In this document: positions 54,676 to 64,000 of the stretch, one piece after another
How positions within the stretch are numbered: position 1 is the stretch's first letter
How the letters are laid out: each line of letters begins with the position of its first letter
NCBI GenBank assembly: GCA_049115695.1
Contig: JAGDZR010000012.1
Span: forward strand, 310,001 to 374,000
DNA from: JAGDZR01 sp049115695
GTDB taxonomy: Bacteria > Bacteroidota > Bacteroidia > Cytophagales > Cyclobacteriaceae
Direction of reading: 5' to 3'
DNA: 64,000 bases
Made by a program: the position numbers and the translations under genes
The notes under the pieces: model-generated
What the model was told of the DNA's origin: nothing
What the model saw: the letters and a program-made list of their open reading frames with translations, nothing else
Databases searched by the model: none

Positions 54676-55755
54676 TCAGGATTTAAATATTTTCTGAATG
54701 GACGTCTTATTAGAAGATTGAATCTTAATAAAGTACAATCCTGGTTTCAAATGGGTCAAATCAATTCTTTCATTCCAATATCTTTTCGAACCGTTATTTT
54801 TTTTAGAATACACATTTCGACCTGTTTTGTCAATAATATCCATTCTGGTCTTGGTATGATCTATTACCTGAACCGTGATATTAAGTACGTCTACAATCGG
54901 GTTGGGCCATATCTGTTGAGATTTATTTTCGGCATTGAGAGGTTCTTCAGGCTCTTCGAATTTTACGAAGGTGATTTCTTCAGACGAAGTGGCACAACCG
55001 GAAGCTAGGCTCACTTCAACATGGTAGTTCCCAGACGATAAGCATATGAAACTTTCAGAATTTTCGCCCTCAATGGGTTGGCCATTATGATACCATTGAT
55101 ATGATAATGCATATGAATGATCGGCTGTTAGCAATGAGTCAGATTGATTAATGATTGGTGACTCCTCAGCTAGGTTAGGGTTGTTGTAAAAATAAAAGCC
55201 TAGACTAGAACAGGTATGAAGCGAAGTATCTTCACAATTATTGAAGTAATTATTGATCTGTGTCGTAGAATCCTGATCAGTTTCACTTATAGTAAAGACC
55301 AAGGTGTCTTTCGTATTTAACTCAACATATACTAGGCCATTTTTATGTATCCAATGATAATTGGACGTATCCGCTATTGTTAATGTCAAGGTGGGGTTAT
55401 GAATAGGTAAGTTAGAGCATTTATTTGCTGGATCTGTAGTAGTCAAAGTAGCGATTTTTTTTGTTGCATTGGTATTATTGAAATTCCACATTTCATTGAT
55501 ATTGAAAGCTGGCTTGCAATCACTATCCACTCTGAATCCATGCAAATTGTACGTGGTACACAAGCCATATGCAAGACATTTGTCCTTAGATGGAGGAGTA
55601 ACGATTACTTTTACAGTATCAGTACCCAGTGTTCCTGTAAAACTCGATTTTGCGTTATCAGTTTTATGGGTTGGGGAGCACTGTGAATGACCATCAAAAG
55701 AAATTAGGATTAAACATATCATCGATATTGTCAGCTGTAAAAGTCCTTTCTTCAT
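54676..55755 (-). CDS. Secreted protein with T9SS type A sorting domain
   Basis: 359 residues from the ATG at 55755, which begins a good signal peptide (MKKGLLQLTISMICLILI, cut near GHSQ); an ATG 13 codons upstream is less suitable. The mature part is Cys-containing and beta-rich, with an Ig/PKD-like segment near residues 195-265 (ALSYQWYHNGQPIEG; SGNYHVEVSLASGC). The C-terminal type A sorting domain shows IWPNPIVDVLNITVQ and LKPGLYFIKIQ. It lies 79 bases downstream of the TcA gene on the same strand and could be co-transcribed. Function is unknown. Confidence 0.85.
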   Translation of the reverse strand: MKKGLLQLTISMICLILISFDGHSQCSPTHKTDNAKSSFTGTLGTDTVKVIVTPPSKDKCLAYGLCTTYNLHGFRVDSDCKPAFNINEMWNFNNTNATKKIATLTTTDPANKCSNLPIHNPTLTLTIADTSNYHWIHKNGLVYVELNTKDTLVFTISETDQDSTTQINNYFNNCEDTSLHTCSSLGFYFYNNPNLAEESPIINQSDSLLTADHSYALSYQWYHNGQPIEGENSESFICLSSGNYHVEVSLASGCATSSEEITFVKFEEPEEPLNAENKSQQIWPNPIVDVLNITVQVIDHTKTRMDIIDKTGRNVYSKKNNGSKRYWNERIDLTHLKPGLYFIKIQSSNKTSIQKIFKS

Positions 55756-55834
55756 TAAAGGTTTACTCAAAAACCAGTTACTAATTCTATACATATTTAG
55801 ATTATTTCGATGTTTAAATTGAAAGATATTCTAT

Positions 55835-58800
55835 CTAATAGATTGACGCATCATACAATGCAATAATTTGCATATTCAACAATTTGGATCCATCAATAAC
55901 TCCATTCGTAAGCAATGGGCCAATTTTTGGATCCTCTAGGTTGAATTCAAATGCCCATGAATCACCCATCTTCAATCCGTCCCATTTCAAACCAGGTAGA
56001 CTAGCTTGTAATTTGTTGTTGAATTTTAAAACAACAGGTGAGGCTGTGACAGGATCAACTTTTAATGATAAGAAGCTAGCATTGTTCTGTATTTGTATCC
56101 CATCGGCAACTACAAGCTGGACTATCACACTTGTAAAAGTTAATTTTTTAAATGCTGATACCTTAACACTCGGGATCATCATGTTCAAGTTCTGATCCGT
56201 TATTTTGGATCCTCCAGTCGTATTACCCTGCATCAAAAAGGATTGCCAAGAGCTCCCTTGAGCGTTGCAATCGACAAACAATCCTCCGGGCAGCGGCTGA
56301 CTAGATAAAGCTGTCTTAACTTTATTTTGGAAATCCTCAGGGCCGCAAAGTGCCGTGTACTTGATTGTGATGATGACGTCCGAAATTTGATCAAAATCAA
56401 AGAAATTGGATTCTTTGGGCATAGAAAGGATCCAGTTTGAAACTGCTCCTGTATTTTCAAATGGAAGGTACCGAGGATCATTAAAATCTAGTTGAAACAC
56501 TCCAGGGTCATTCACACCGGTTGAAATGGCAATACTCTGATCCGGATGAGCCCAATTGACCCTCATTCCAGTCGTTGGACTTGGCTTTGTGTTTGGCTTG
56601 TTCAGCAATGTTTTGACATTATCAATGCTTGGCTGATTGGTTGCTCCTTGGTCATTATTTCCAGTTACTATACAATTCCAATTTTGAGTTAGTGTTGCCT
56701 TTAGGTTTTGATAAGGCCCCAGAACCACTGGAACCGAAATAGCAAGCGAGCTGATTTTACGTGCGTAATGACCTGGATAGTCATAGTCAAACATTGACTC
56801 ATTAAATGTAAAGGAGCATTTACCGGTTGATTTTAATGCCAATAATGCCTCAGGACTTGTCATAGCCAAGGAAACTGTTTTTTCTATTTCTAACCTTCGT
56901 TGATTACCTTCCCGATAAGCAGCATCAAGATTATTGAGAGCAAGACGTAGACCTTGACCTGCAGTGAGGCCTTTGTAAAGATTATTCCAGTAATCAAAAT
57001 TCACAAAGGCCTTTTCAGAATCTAATTCGAATTGATAACATGCTTCTGCCTGCTGAGCGGCTTTCACAGCTAGATTATAGGTTTGATAATAGGTTGACCC
57101 TAATTGACCAACCATCCACTGGTAAAGTTCCTGATTGGTAAACTTGTCCTTTAGGTAAGCGGTCATTTCGTCGTTCTGAGTAATAGCCAATTGCTGACTT
57201 TCCATATCTTGCTGAGCACCCTCTAATCTAGATTTGGTTGCTTCGATTTGAGCATTAATGTTGGCAATTTGTTCTTGTGCTAATTCCTGTTGGTACACCC
57301 ATTCCTGATTTCGTCTGTCATACCCACCCATTGTGAGTGCCAATTGCGCAACATAACTGCTTATTTGCGCTCCAATACCAAATACTCCCGCTGCTGCCAT
57401 TAGAGAACTTCCCAATTGCTCTCCTCCATAAGTCATCGCAAAAGGAGATCCGGCTTGAGGAACAGCATATCCAATAGAGGATGCGGTTTGCGTGATGCTT
57501 GACAGCACATTGAATTCCATGGCCATTGTAGATGCACCAATATTTGTAATTTCATAATCACTTAATCCACCACTTATCAAGTTGGTGTAGTAGGACAATT
57601 GTATTTCAGCACTTTTTAAGTTGGCATTAAGTGAATCAATAGAGGATTGAATTTCAGAAATCGAGCTTTGTTTTATTTGCAGAATCTTTTGTAAGGTTTG
57701 AGCCTGTTGAGAACTTTGAAGCATTGATAACCCTTCGGCATCTCCACGTTCTAATGCAGATTGTAACGCATTTCCTAAATCGATGACTATATCACAAAGC
57801 CTGGTCGCTTTTTCAAGTGAAGAACTATATCTGAAATAAGGCAGATCAATATTGCCATTCAGTTTGTTTAATACACTGTTTATGTTACCTCCTGCCTTAA
57901 CTAGATCTAATGGGTTAATTGGTGGTTGAAACAATGGGAGTTGCTGAAAGACACCATCAATATTTTCAGACTTATTGATTTTACCTATCCTATCTTCAAC
58001 GGTATCCCAAAGGGCCAATAAATTATCGTTTTCGGGCACTTTGAAATAGACCGGTAAATCATTGAAGGCATAGTCCAAGGCCGAGGGACTAACCCCACTA
58101 TGTGACGGAAACAATTCCAGATCAATCAAAAAGGGCGGGATTCCTGATGGGTATGCCTGAAGGATATCGTTGAACGTCAATTCATTATTATTTGAATCAC
58201 ATTCTCCAACCATAGTTGGACGAGAGCCCAATAGATCATTGGCGTATTGGTAAATCATGTAAGCAGCAGTGATGGACTCACGAGTATCTTGAGTAAAAAG
58301 TTGATCGCCCCATGCTATTAGATTATTCACATATTGCATGAAAGTAGCCTTCTCATGCGCACCTATTCTGAGTCGAGCAATGGTAAATGGATCAAATGGG
58401 CGATTTTGATAACTCTGTACCGCTTGGGTATTATTAAAGATGCCAATAAGAGATTCTAGAGTATGGTTCCTAAAGGGAAAAAACTGCCAACAATTGGCCG
58501 CTGCACAACTTAATTGATTGTTAATTAATATGTTAGCAATCATTATATTCTGAGTTGCCGGTATGGTCGGTTGTAAAAAATCTAATGAAGTAGAAGGTTT
58601 AAACGCCAGATTTACCGAGCCATCCTGATCCAGGATCGGGGAGGAATCTATTTTGGTATTCTGAAGCAAGCCGACGAGAGCACTAGTTTGCGCATCTGTT
58701 AGCCCTATCTGTTGTTGTATTATTTCGCTAGTCGCTGGATCCGATTGTTCTTGACAACTTAGCAGTAGTCCTTGTAATAATTGTGACTGCTGGCCGGTAA

Positions 58801-61800
58801 TAGTAGGGGTAACAAATCCTAAATCAGTTTCTGAATTAAAACTTGGATTTACAATGAATTTGGAATCCAAAATGGTGAAGGACTTAATACCATTGACAGG
58901 ATTCTGAAGTTTGCTGATGATGCTAGCGGCATCAGTTTTGGAAATTTGTTCCTCAGTCTGATCATGTAATAAGTCGGCAGTTACTCCTCCAAAAGAAGGA
59001 ACAGTTGGATTGAAAATATATTGTAACCAGATTTGAGCAACTTGAAATTGTTGTTGTGTGCTCAAGGTATAGGCTACCAAGGTTGGAATGCTATAGAATA
59101 TTTCCCAGAAGTATTGACTGTACAGACCATCCACGTCAAAATCCGCTTGAGTTGCATCCAGGGAGACTGGCATTTCAATGTTGGATGAGGGGTCAAATCT
59201 AAAAAACGATTTATTAGGAATTACAGGGATTTGTTGGGATGGAAGACTTAGCAGTAATGGTACACCACCTGCAAATAAGGATTGATTGAGATTGCTAATG
59301 GCACTGGTTGAAAGACGAGTAACCTTAAATATTAAATCTCCAATGGCTACCACTTTGTTTTTATTGGAATAATTTAAAGTGATGGGTAAAGGAGCACTAA
59401 TTAGTGTTTGATAGACACTTGCAATCTGATTCACAGATAAAGCTATCGGATCACCTTGGGCATCTTTTACATCTGATAACCAGTTTTCAACATTATTGTA
59501 GGTAAGAATATAAGGTTTTTGCGTGATTCTACCATTTTCATCTAGTAAAAGTGCTTCCTTACCTTGTAGTGCTGCAAAGATTGCTGTTGATATGTCTAGA
59601 TCAATTTTTTCTGCGATGAAACTGTCTTTGAAGAGAATAGGCCCATTGACCAGACATGAATAGATAGGATTGTAAAGACCTGGATCAATTCCGGTGATTA
59701 GTTTAAGAATACCAATTACATCTGAATAGAGAGTGTCTGATTCGTTGAGCACCCCATCAGTGATAATGCCTTTACTACTAAGCTGATCGTAAATATTTTT
59801 TGATATATCTTCTGTAATATCCGTGTAACCCGTGGCAAAAGAAGGGCTGACTAAAGGTGCACTAAGGCTGATTCCATCTGAGAAGGAAGAGAAATTTTGT
59901 GAGTTGGATAAGTAAAGTAAAAACGACTCATCATCCAAAAATGTCAAAAACCAACCGGGTTGGCCATCTACAGGTATTACCTCTGAGTAATACTTACTGA
60001 GTGTATCGAACAAACTTGTCGCACTAATGCTACTATTAATGACTGCTAAAATCGATTGATATTGTGCGGGCCCAAATGAATCGAAAACAGACAATCCTTC
60101 TAAGGCTTGATACAGGTTGAGAGAGTCTAGGGCTGAAGGGTCAACATTGCCGTCGACATCAACCACCGGAGGAGAGGTCTTTTGCAGAGCGTCGCAAATA
60201 GCCTGACTTTGTTCAATTGTGATTCCATTTACGGCAAATGCTTGGCAGGTACGACTGTTGGGGTTTAACAAGCTAACCCCGTTGGAGTTCAAATCAGGAT
60301 TGGAGGCTCTAATATCGATCCGGCTATCAGTTATGACTTTAGAACTAGATGTTACCAATAGGGTACTCCCATTACTAGTAATTCCGGCCCTTAGGCCTGG
60401 TTTGTAATTTGTCTGATAGGAATCGGTGAGTATCAGTTCTTCATTATTTACCAATACATCGTCCTTCAGCGTAAAATTTAAGACTGTGTTAGGCTGTAGG
60501 TTTATTTCGCCGCTTAATTGCCCGTGTATCAGTCTGAAATTGTTCTCTTCTTGTTGATTTAGGTTCTTCCAAAAATTTTCTGCCACAGGATCGATAGGTT
60601 CTGGAACGATATATGACGAATCATCCAATTTGCCTACTGCATTCAAATTTGGCCCCCACATTACTACCAGTTTTTCTGGACTATTGACATTGGTACCTGA
60701 ATAGTTTTCCTTTGTGATTCGTATTGCCCTTACATTGTTCCAAAGACTATTTTTAAAGTCGTACAACCCATCGAATAAAGGATCATCTAAGGGAGTTTTT
60801 TTATCCTTATAAGCATCTGAGTTGTAATAAATGGTGTTTTTATTGACTAGTACTTGAGGTTGTACCCACTTTCCATTTATATCGATAAATGAGTACATCA
60901 CTGAAGCGGTTGCAGAAGTAACATAATTTGTATTGATGTCTGAATCTTTTGCACCTGTGACCGTTGAGCTGTTGTTATTGTGAATTTCTACCCAAAAAAG
61001 AAACTGTCGGTTAAAAGCATAAACCAGACTACCGGTATCTGCATTTACGGTAATATCAATTTTCTCCCAAGCAGTCCATGGCTCTCCATCTGGTCTATAG
61101 CAATAGTAAAAAGTATAAGGCGATGTTTTAGTCCTACCCAATAAATAGAGGACTACCTGATTTCCAACCTTTGTGTAATGAGAATCTACGACTTGAATAT
61201 CTGAGATTTCTCCAAATCCCTGCATATAAGTGACGTAGGCATTCTCAACATTCGCATTTTGTCCATTTTGATTAGCAGAATTGATGAAGGAATTGTCAGA
61301 ACTTGATGGCGAAATATTTGTTTGCTGCAAAGTTTGCGCAAGGGATTTGAATTGTGGTGTTGTCAATTGCTGTAACCCAGGAATCATATAGTTTTCTGGA
61401 TAGAGAAAAATTTCACGATTGGCTTGCCATACCCTGTAATTTAACATCCATTCCCACCATCGGGAGCCAATGTCTAAGAGGTCAGTGACTCCAGGCTCCA
61501 GCATCAGTCTACATCTCTGCAGATAGAGTTGAGCAGCCGCGGTTGCTTCGACGATGTAAGAGGTTTCCGCGTCAGCACCTATTTCTACATTGGTCAGCAA
61601 GTATTCATATACATTTTGATTGCTCTGGATACTTGAATCCATCGTATTCAGAAAAGACAATACCATTGATAGCATGGCATCTCTTTGTTTTATGGCCAGA
61701 TTACCTGTTAGGGTATTTGAAATTTGTCTCCAATCCGATCCGTACATGGATGCCGATACCGATAGGAGATTATCGGAAGTGTTCTTATAGGTTGTCCAGT

Positions 61801-64000
61801 TTTGATCTGTAGATGCTAATCCCGCAAGAGAAACAATCGAGCTCATAAGGCCTGTATCTGCTCCTAGAGAGGACATGATATTGAAACATGTTTGCAGCTT
61901 GATTAGCAGATCGGGAATTTGGTTTAAAGAGCTTATGTCAAACAGTGACATAAGCTCTTTAATTGACTCAGAATCCCAACCTGTGGCGTCATTCAAGAGG
62001 ATTAAAATCTTTTCTTCATTGTTGATCGGATTCTTCCATGGAGTAGGGGGTAACAAGTCGATGGCGTCCACCAATTTTTGTTGCTGATCCCCATAGTTAG
62101 TCATTAGCTTGTTTATCGTGTAGATACTATTAATTGCACTTAGGGCTGGAGCGGCAAGCATCTTTTTCGCATCTAATTGATAGACTGCCGGTTGATCCTT
62201 CATGCTATCAATCATTCGAGTCGATAGTTTCAGTGTTTGATACAACAGCAACCAGCGAGAGATTATATTGAGTGTAGATTCAACAAAAGCCAATTTCTTT
62301 TTGTCTAGAAAGGAAGCTTCCCATTTTACACTTTTTTCACCAGGTTGTGACATAATCATTTCCATGATGGCGTTGATTATCTCCTGATCCACTCCAAACA
62401 AAGTTGCTATTTGGCTGCAGATCGCATCACTTTTTGTACTTGGATCGGCACTGGTCAGCGTGGTAATCAGATTGGATTGCCATTCGGGGACTTGTGAAGC
62501 ATCATAAGGCGTGTTAACATAAATTGTAGAGTGATTGTTGACTATATAGTCTAGATCATAAACACTTGCTCCAGTCTTATCAAGAGCCTCTGCCAAAGTG
62601 ATTAAATCACTGATTTCTTCAAGTGTCGGATTTGTTAGTTTGCTTGGATTGATAAGTTTCACCAACACCACATAGGATTGCATTGGCAATTGCAATGAAT
62701 TAAGGATTAGAACATGCCGATATAATGAAGATATCGTATCCACATCGAGAGAAACTTGGTTTTTTCCGAATAACAAATTTCCCAGTGAATTCGCATCCTG
62801 TAATCCAATTCCCAAACCTGGAAGAATTCTGCTGATGGCACTTACATTGTCATTGGTACTTGCATTAGACGTCCAGGGCAATGGTGAAGTTTCGTAGGTT
62901 GGATTCAGCTTGTTATCCTTTGGATGATAGATTCCAAATTGAGCAACGAGAGCCGGAGAGTTAAAAAGTAGATCAAACGCAGAATTGGTGCCATATGTTT
63001 TAATCGGCCCGAGTAGTGTAGCTGCGTTTTCTAGACTGGTTGAGAGGGATGTAGCCAGTCCATTGAGTTGAGACAAGATTTCCAGGTTGGCGTTATTAAT
63101 AACTGGTGCCTTATAGCCACCCTGCGCACTCCTTAACACCCAATCTAACGTTGAAATGGTTATACCACTGGTTAAGGACAATCGAAATATTCTGTTGATT
63201 TGATCGAGCGCATTCAGCGGAATTGGATTAGGTGTTATCGTCCCGTTTTCAGTGTTCAGGTATTTGCTATTGGGAATCCCTTGATTAATGAAAAAATTGA
63301 CCTGCAATCCGGCTTTCTGTTCTTCAATACTTAGATCCTGATTCAATAGATCGAGCAGGTCTTCAAAGTTTATTTGCAATCGATTAGTAAACACATCTGG
63401 GACGGACAATTTGGTGCTTGCTGTAACATTGTAAAATTTCTTAATGGCATCTTCAGTGGCATTAGCAGTCGTCACAATTGATTGCTGCTCTGGTGACAAT
63501 CCAAGGTCTACTGCTGCGGCAATGTTAGGATCTACTTGCCAGGCTGAAAATACCGCTGAGAGGTTAGTATCAGTGTTGCCAATCAGGCCCTTTATTTGAG
63601 CCAATGGAACATTAAAAGGTAACAGGCTTGGATAGTCAATGTCATTGGCCATTTGTTGTAAAACATAATCCTGCTGTTGTTCTTTAGTTGCTGGGGAGGG
63701 AGGTACCCCTGGAACGTTTTGGATCAAATAATTAAGCAGAACTTCATTTACGATTTGAATCGTAGGAACTAGGCTATTGGTATTGGAGCAGGTAAGTGGA
63801 ATATTGGCAATATCAGGCCTCCTTGTACTAAATAAGAACTCCTTTGATATGTTATTGGGCTTGACCACATAATCCTCAATTATCCTAAGTAAATCAACCA
63901 AGTAAGCGGCAGGGCCAAAAATCGAATTACACTCTTCGCATTCACAATAGTCTATTGAACCAAACAAGTCTGAGTAACTAGGAAGATTTTCGAATGCCTC
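55835..64000 (-). CDS. Tc toxin complex A subunit (TcA) homologue, 5' end outside window
   Basis: 2721 codons are visible and the frame is open to base 64000. Order (residues counted from the first visible one): VRP1/TcA N-terminal region starting with YCECEECNSIFGPAAYLVDLL (about 18-38); ABC-toxin N region (about 795-885) with WEWMLNYRVWQANREIFLYP; neuraminidase-like beta domain (about 920-1085) with FNRQFLFWVE; YFWEIF motif (about 1630); paired coiled-coil helices (about 2090-2160 and 2225-2280) enclosing a hydrophobic pore-tip segment (about 2167-2223) ended by GGYDRRNQEW; C-terminal TcB-binding domain (about 2390-2720). TcA forms a pentameric injection channel that carries a TcB-TcC cocoon. 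No TcB or TcC gene is on the visible downstream side. No T9SS tail is present. Confidence 0.9.
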   Translation of the reverse strand, partial: EAFENLPSYSDLFGSIDYCECEECNSIFGPAAYLVDLLRIIEDYVVKPNNISKEFLFSTRRPDIANIPLTCSNTNSLVPTIQIVNEVLLNYLIQNVPGVPPSPATKEQQQDYVLQQMANDIDYPSLLPFNVPLAQIKGLIGNTDTNLSAVFSAWQVDPNIAAAVDLGLSPEQQSIVTTANATEDAIKKFYNVTASTKLSVPDVFTNRLQINFEDLLDLLNQDLSIEEQKAGLQVNFFINQGIPNSKYLNTENGTITPNPIPLNALDQINRIFRLSLTSGITISTLDWVLRSAQGGYKAPVINNANLEILSQLNGLATSLSTSLENAATLLGPIKTYGTNSAFDLLFNSPALVAQFGIYHPKDNKLNPTYETSPLPWTSNASTNDNVSAISRILPGLGIGLQDANSLGNLLFGKNQVSLDVDTISSLYRHVLILNSLQLPMQSYVVLVKLINPSKLTNPTLEEISDLITLAEALDKTGASVYDLDYIVNNHSTIYVNTPYDASQVPEWQSNLITTLTSADPSTKSDAICSQIATLFGVDQEIINAIMEMIMSQPGEKSVKWEASFLDKKKLAFVESTLNIISRWLLLYQTLKLSTRMIDSMKDQPAVYQLDAKKMLAAPALSAINSIYTINKLMTNYGDQQQKLVDAIDLLPPTPWKNPINNEEKILILLNDATGWDSESIKELMSLFDISSLNQIPDLLIKLQTCFNIMSSLGADTGLMSSIVSLAGLASTDQNWTTYKNTSDNLLSVSASMYGSDWRQISNTLTGNLAIKQRDAMLSMVLSFLNTMDSSIQSNQNVYEYLLTNVEIGADAETSYIVEATAAAQLYLQRCRLMLEPGVTDLLDIGSRWWEWMLNYRVWQANREIFLYPENYMIPGLQQLTTPQFKSLAQTLQQTNISPSSSDNSFINSANQNGQNANVENAYVTYMQGFGEISDIQVVDSHYTKVGNQVVLYLLGRTKTSPYTFYYCYRPDGEPWTAWEKIDITVNADTGSLVYAFNRQFLFWVEIHNNNSSTVTGAKDSDINTNYVTSATASVMYSFIDINGKWVQPQVLVNKNTIYYNSDAYKDKKTPLDDPLFDGLYDFKNSLWNNVRAIRITKENYSGTNVNSPEKLVVMWGPNLNAVGKLDDSSYIVPEPIDPVAENFWKNLNQQEENNFRLIHGQLSGEINLQPNTVLNFTLKDDVLVNNEELILTDSYQTNYKPGLRAGITSNGSTLLVTSSSKVITDSRIDIRASNPDLNSNGVSLLNPNSRTCQAFAVNGITIEQSQAICDALQKTSPPVVDVDGNVDPSALDSLNLYQALEGLSVFDSFGPAQYQSILAVINSSISATSLFDTLSKYYSEVIPVDGQPGWFLTFLDDESFLLYLSNSQNFSSFSDGISLSAPLVSPSFATGYTDITEDISKNIYDQLSSKGIITDGVLNESDTLYSDVIGILKLITGIDPGLYNPIYSCLVNGPILFKDSFIAEKIDLDISTAIFAALQGKEALLLDENGRITQKPYILTYNNVENWLSDVKDAQGDPIALSVNQIASVYQTLISAPLPITLNYSNKNKVVAIGDLIFKVTRLSTSAISNLNQSLFAGGVPLLLSLPSQQIPVIPNKSFFRFDPSSNIEMPVSLDATQADFDVDGLYSQYFWEIFYSIPTLVAYTLSTQQQFQVAQIWLQYIFNPTVPSFGGVTADLLHDQTEEQISKTDAASIISKLQNPVNGIKSFTILDSKFIVNPSFNSETDLGFVTPTITGQQSQLLQGLLLSCQEQSDPATSEIIQQQIGLTDAQTSALVGLLQNTKIDSSPILDQDGSVNLAFKPSTSLDFLQPTIPATQNIMIANILINNQLSCAAANCWQFFPFRNHTLESLIGIFNNTQAVQSYQNRPFDPFTIARLRIGAHEKATFMQYVNNLIAWGDQLFTQDTRESITAAYMIYQYANDLLGSRPTMVGECDSNNNELTFNDILQAYPSGIPPFLIDLELFPSHSGVSPSALDYAFNDLPVYFKVPENDNLLALWDTVEDRIGKINKSENIDGVFQQLPLFQPPINPLDLVKAGGNINSVLNKLNGNIDLPYFRYSSSLEKATRLCDIVIDLGNALQSALERGDAEGLSMLQSSQQAQTLQKILQIKQSSISEIQSSIDSLNANLKSAEIQLSYYTNLISGGLSDYEITNIGASTMAMEFNVLSSITQTASSIGYAVPQAGSPFAMTYGGEQLGSSLMAAAGVFGIGAQISSYVAQLALTMGGYDRRNQEWVYQQELAQEQIANINAQIEATKSRLEGAQQDMESQQLAITQNDEMTAYLKDKFTNQELYQWMVGQLGSTYYQTYNLAVKAAQQAEACYQFELDSEKAFVNFDYWNNLYKGLTAGQGLRLALNNLDAAYREGNQRRLEIEKTVSLAMTSPEALLALKSTGKCSFTFNESMFDYDYPGHYARKISSLAISVPVVLGPYQNLKATLTQNWNCIVTGNNDQGATNQPSIDNVKTLLNKPNTKPSPTTGMRVNWAHPDQSIAISTGVNDPGVFQLDFNDPRYLPFENTGAVSNWILSMPKESNFFDFDQISDVIITIKYTALCGPEDFQNKVKTALSSQPLPGGLFVDCNAQGSSWQSFLMQGNTTGGSKITDQNLNMMIPSVKVSAFKKLTFTSVIVQLVVADGIQIQNNASFLSLKVDPVTASPVVLKFNNKLQASLPGLKWDGLKMGDSWAFEFNLEDPKIGPLLTNGVIDGSKLLNMQIIALYDASIY

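Noticed and set aside
63967..63969. TTG at 63967 as the start of the TcA homologue
   Set aside because: The frame is open to the end of the window and the conserved N-terminal region is already under way, so the true start is outside.

Overview
The window looks like a chromosome segment of a gliding, probably marine member of the Bacteroidota, most likely order Cytophagales. The signs are two kinds of type IX secretion (T9SS) sorting domain, Bacteroidota promoter boxes (TAnnTTTG), starts without Shine-Dalgarno sites, FtsX permeases without their own ATPase, and a 71-residue PspC protein. Species cannot be told from this sequence.

Region 1 (1-27.5 kb) is mostly core genome. It opens with an NtrY/NtrC-type two-component pair, divergent from an FtsX permease that has a textbook sigma-54 promoter. 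Then come a sodium symporter, a MazG-like pyrophosphohydrolase, ffh, pdhB, a TPR/OmpA-like lipoprotein, a PspC protein, a glycosyltransferase coupled to YbaB/EbfC, a T9SS type B substrate, hisS (GTG start), a Lys/Ala-rich histone-tail-like protein, a YdcF protein, a TerB/FHA/ABCG-type transporter, a lipoprotein, and gltD-gltB. Near-perfect hairpin terminators separate many units.

Region 2 (27.5-42.7 kb) is a rearranged accessory locus. A CAU tRNA (probably tRNA-Ile2) is preceded by a duplicated, insertion-broken copy of itself. After it come a small membrane protein gene and a 12.3-kb gene. The giant gene is bracketed by two partial copies of the same junction: the 3' end of the membrane-protein gene facing the decayed 3' end of a tyrosine recombinase gene. 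The giant protein (about 4100 residues, T9SS-exported) carries an M4 metalloprotease and an S8 subtilase. It also has six repeated beta-sandwich cassettes, each with a different domain inserted, then seven cadherin-like repeats and a T9SS type A tail.

Region 3 (42.2-50.9 kb) is a carbohydrate locus: a truncated DUF1080 (3-keto-sugar hydrolase family) gene, an alpha-carbonic anhydrase, then a four-gene operon. The operon encodes a ThuA/propeller/HEAT/jelly-roll/cupredoxin lipoprotein, an MFS transporter, a sugar epimerase-like TIM barrel and a Gfo/Idh/MocA oxidoreductase. Together they suggest uptake and oxidation-isomerisation of a sugar or glycoside.

Region 4 (51.3-54.2 kb) holds an AraC regulator and a run of small genes (Lys-rich peptide, cupin, DUF1611/DgcN-like, CsbD-like) that may be a stress or amino-acid module. 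Region 5 (54.7-64 kb) has a T9SS type A protein and most of a Tc-toxin A subunit (TcA) that runs off the window. The two most striking items are the nested-cassette dual-protease giant and its recombinase-scarred flanks, and the TcA homologue.
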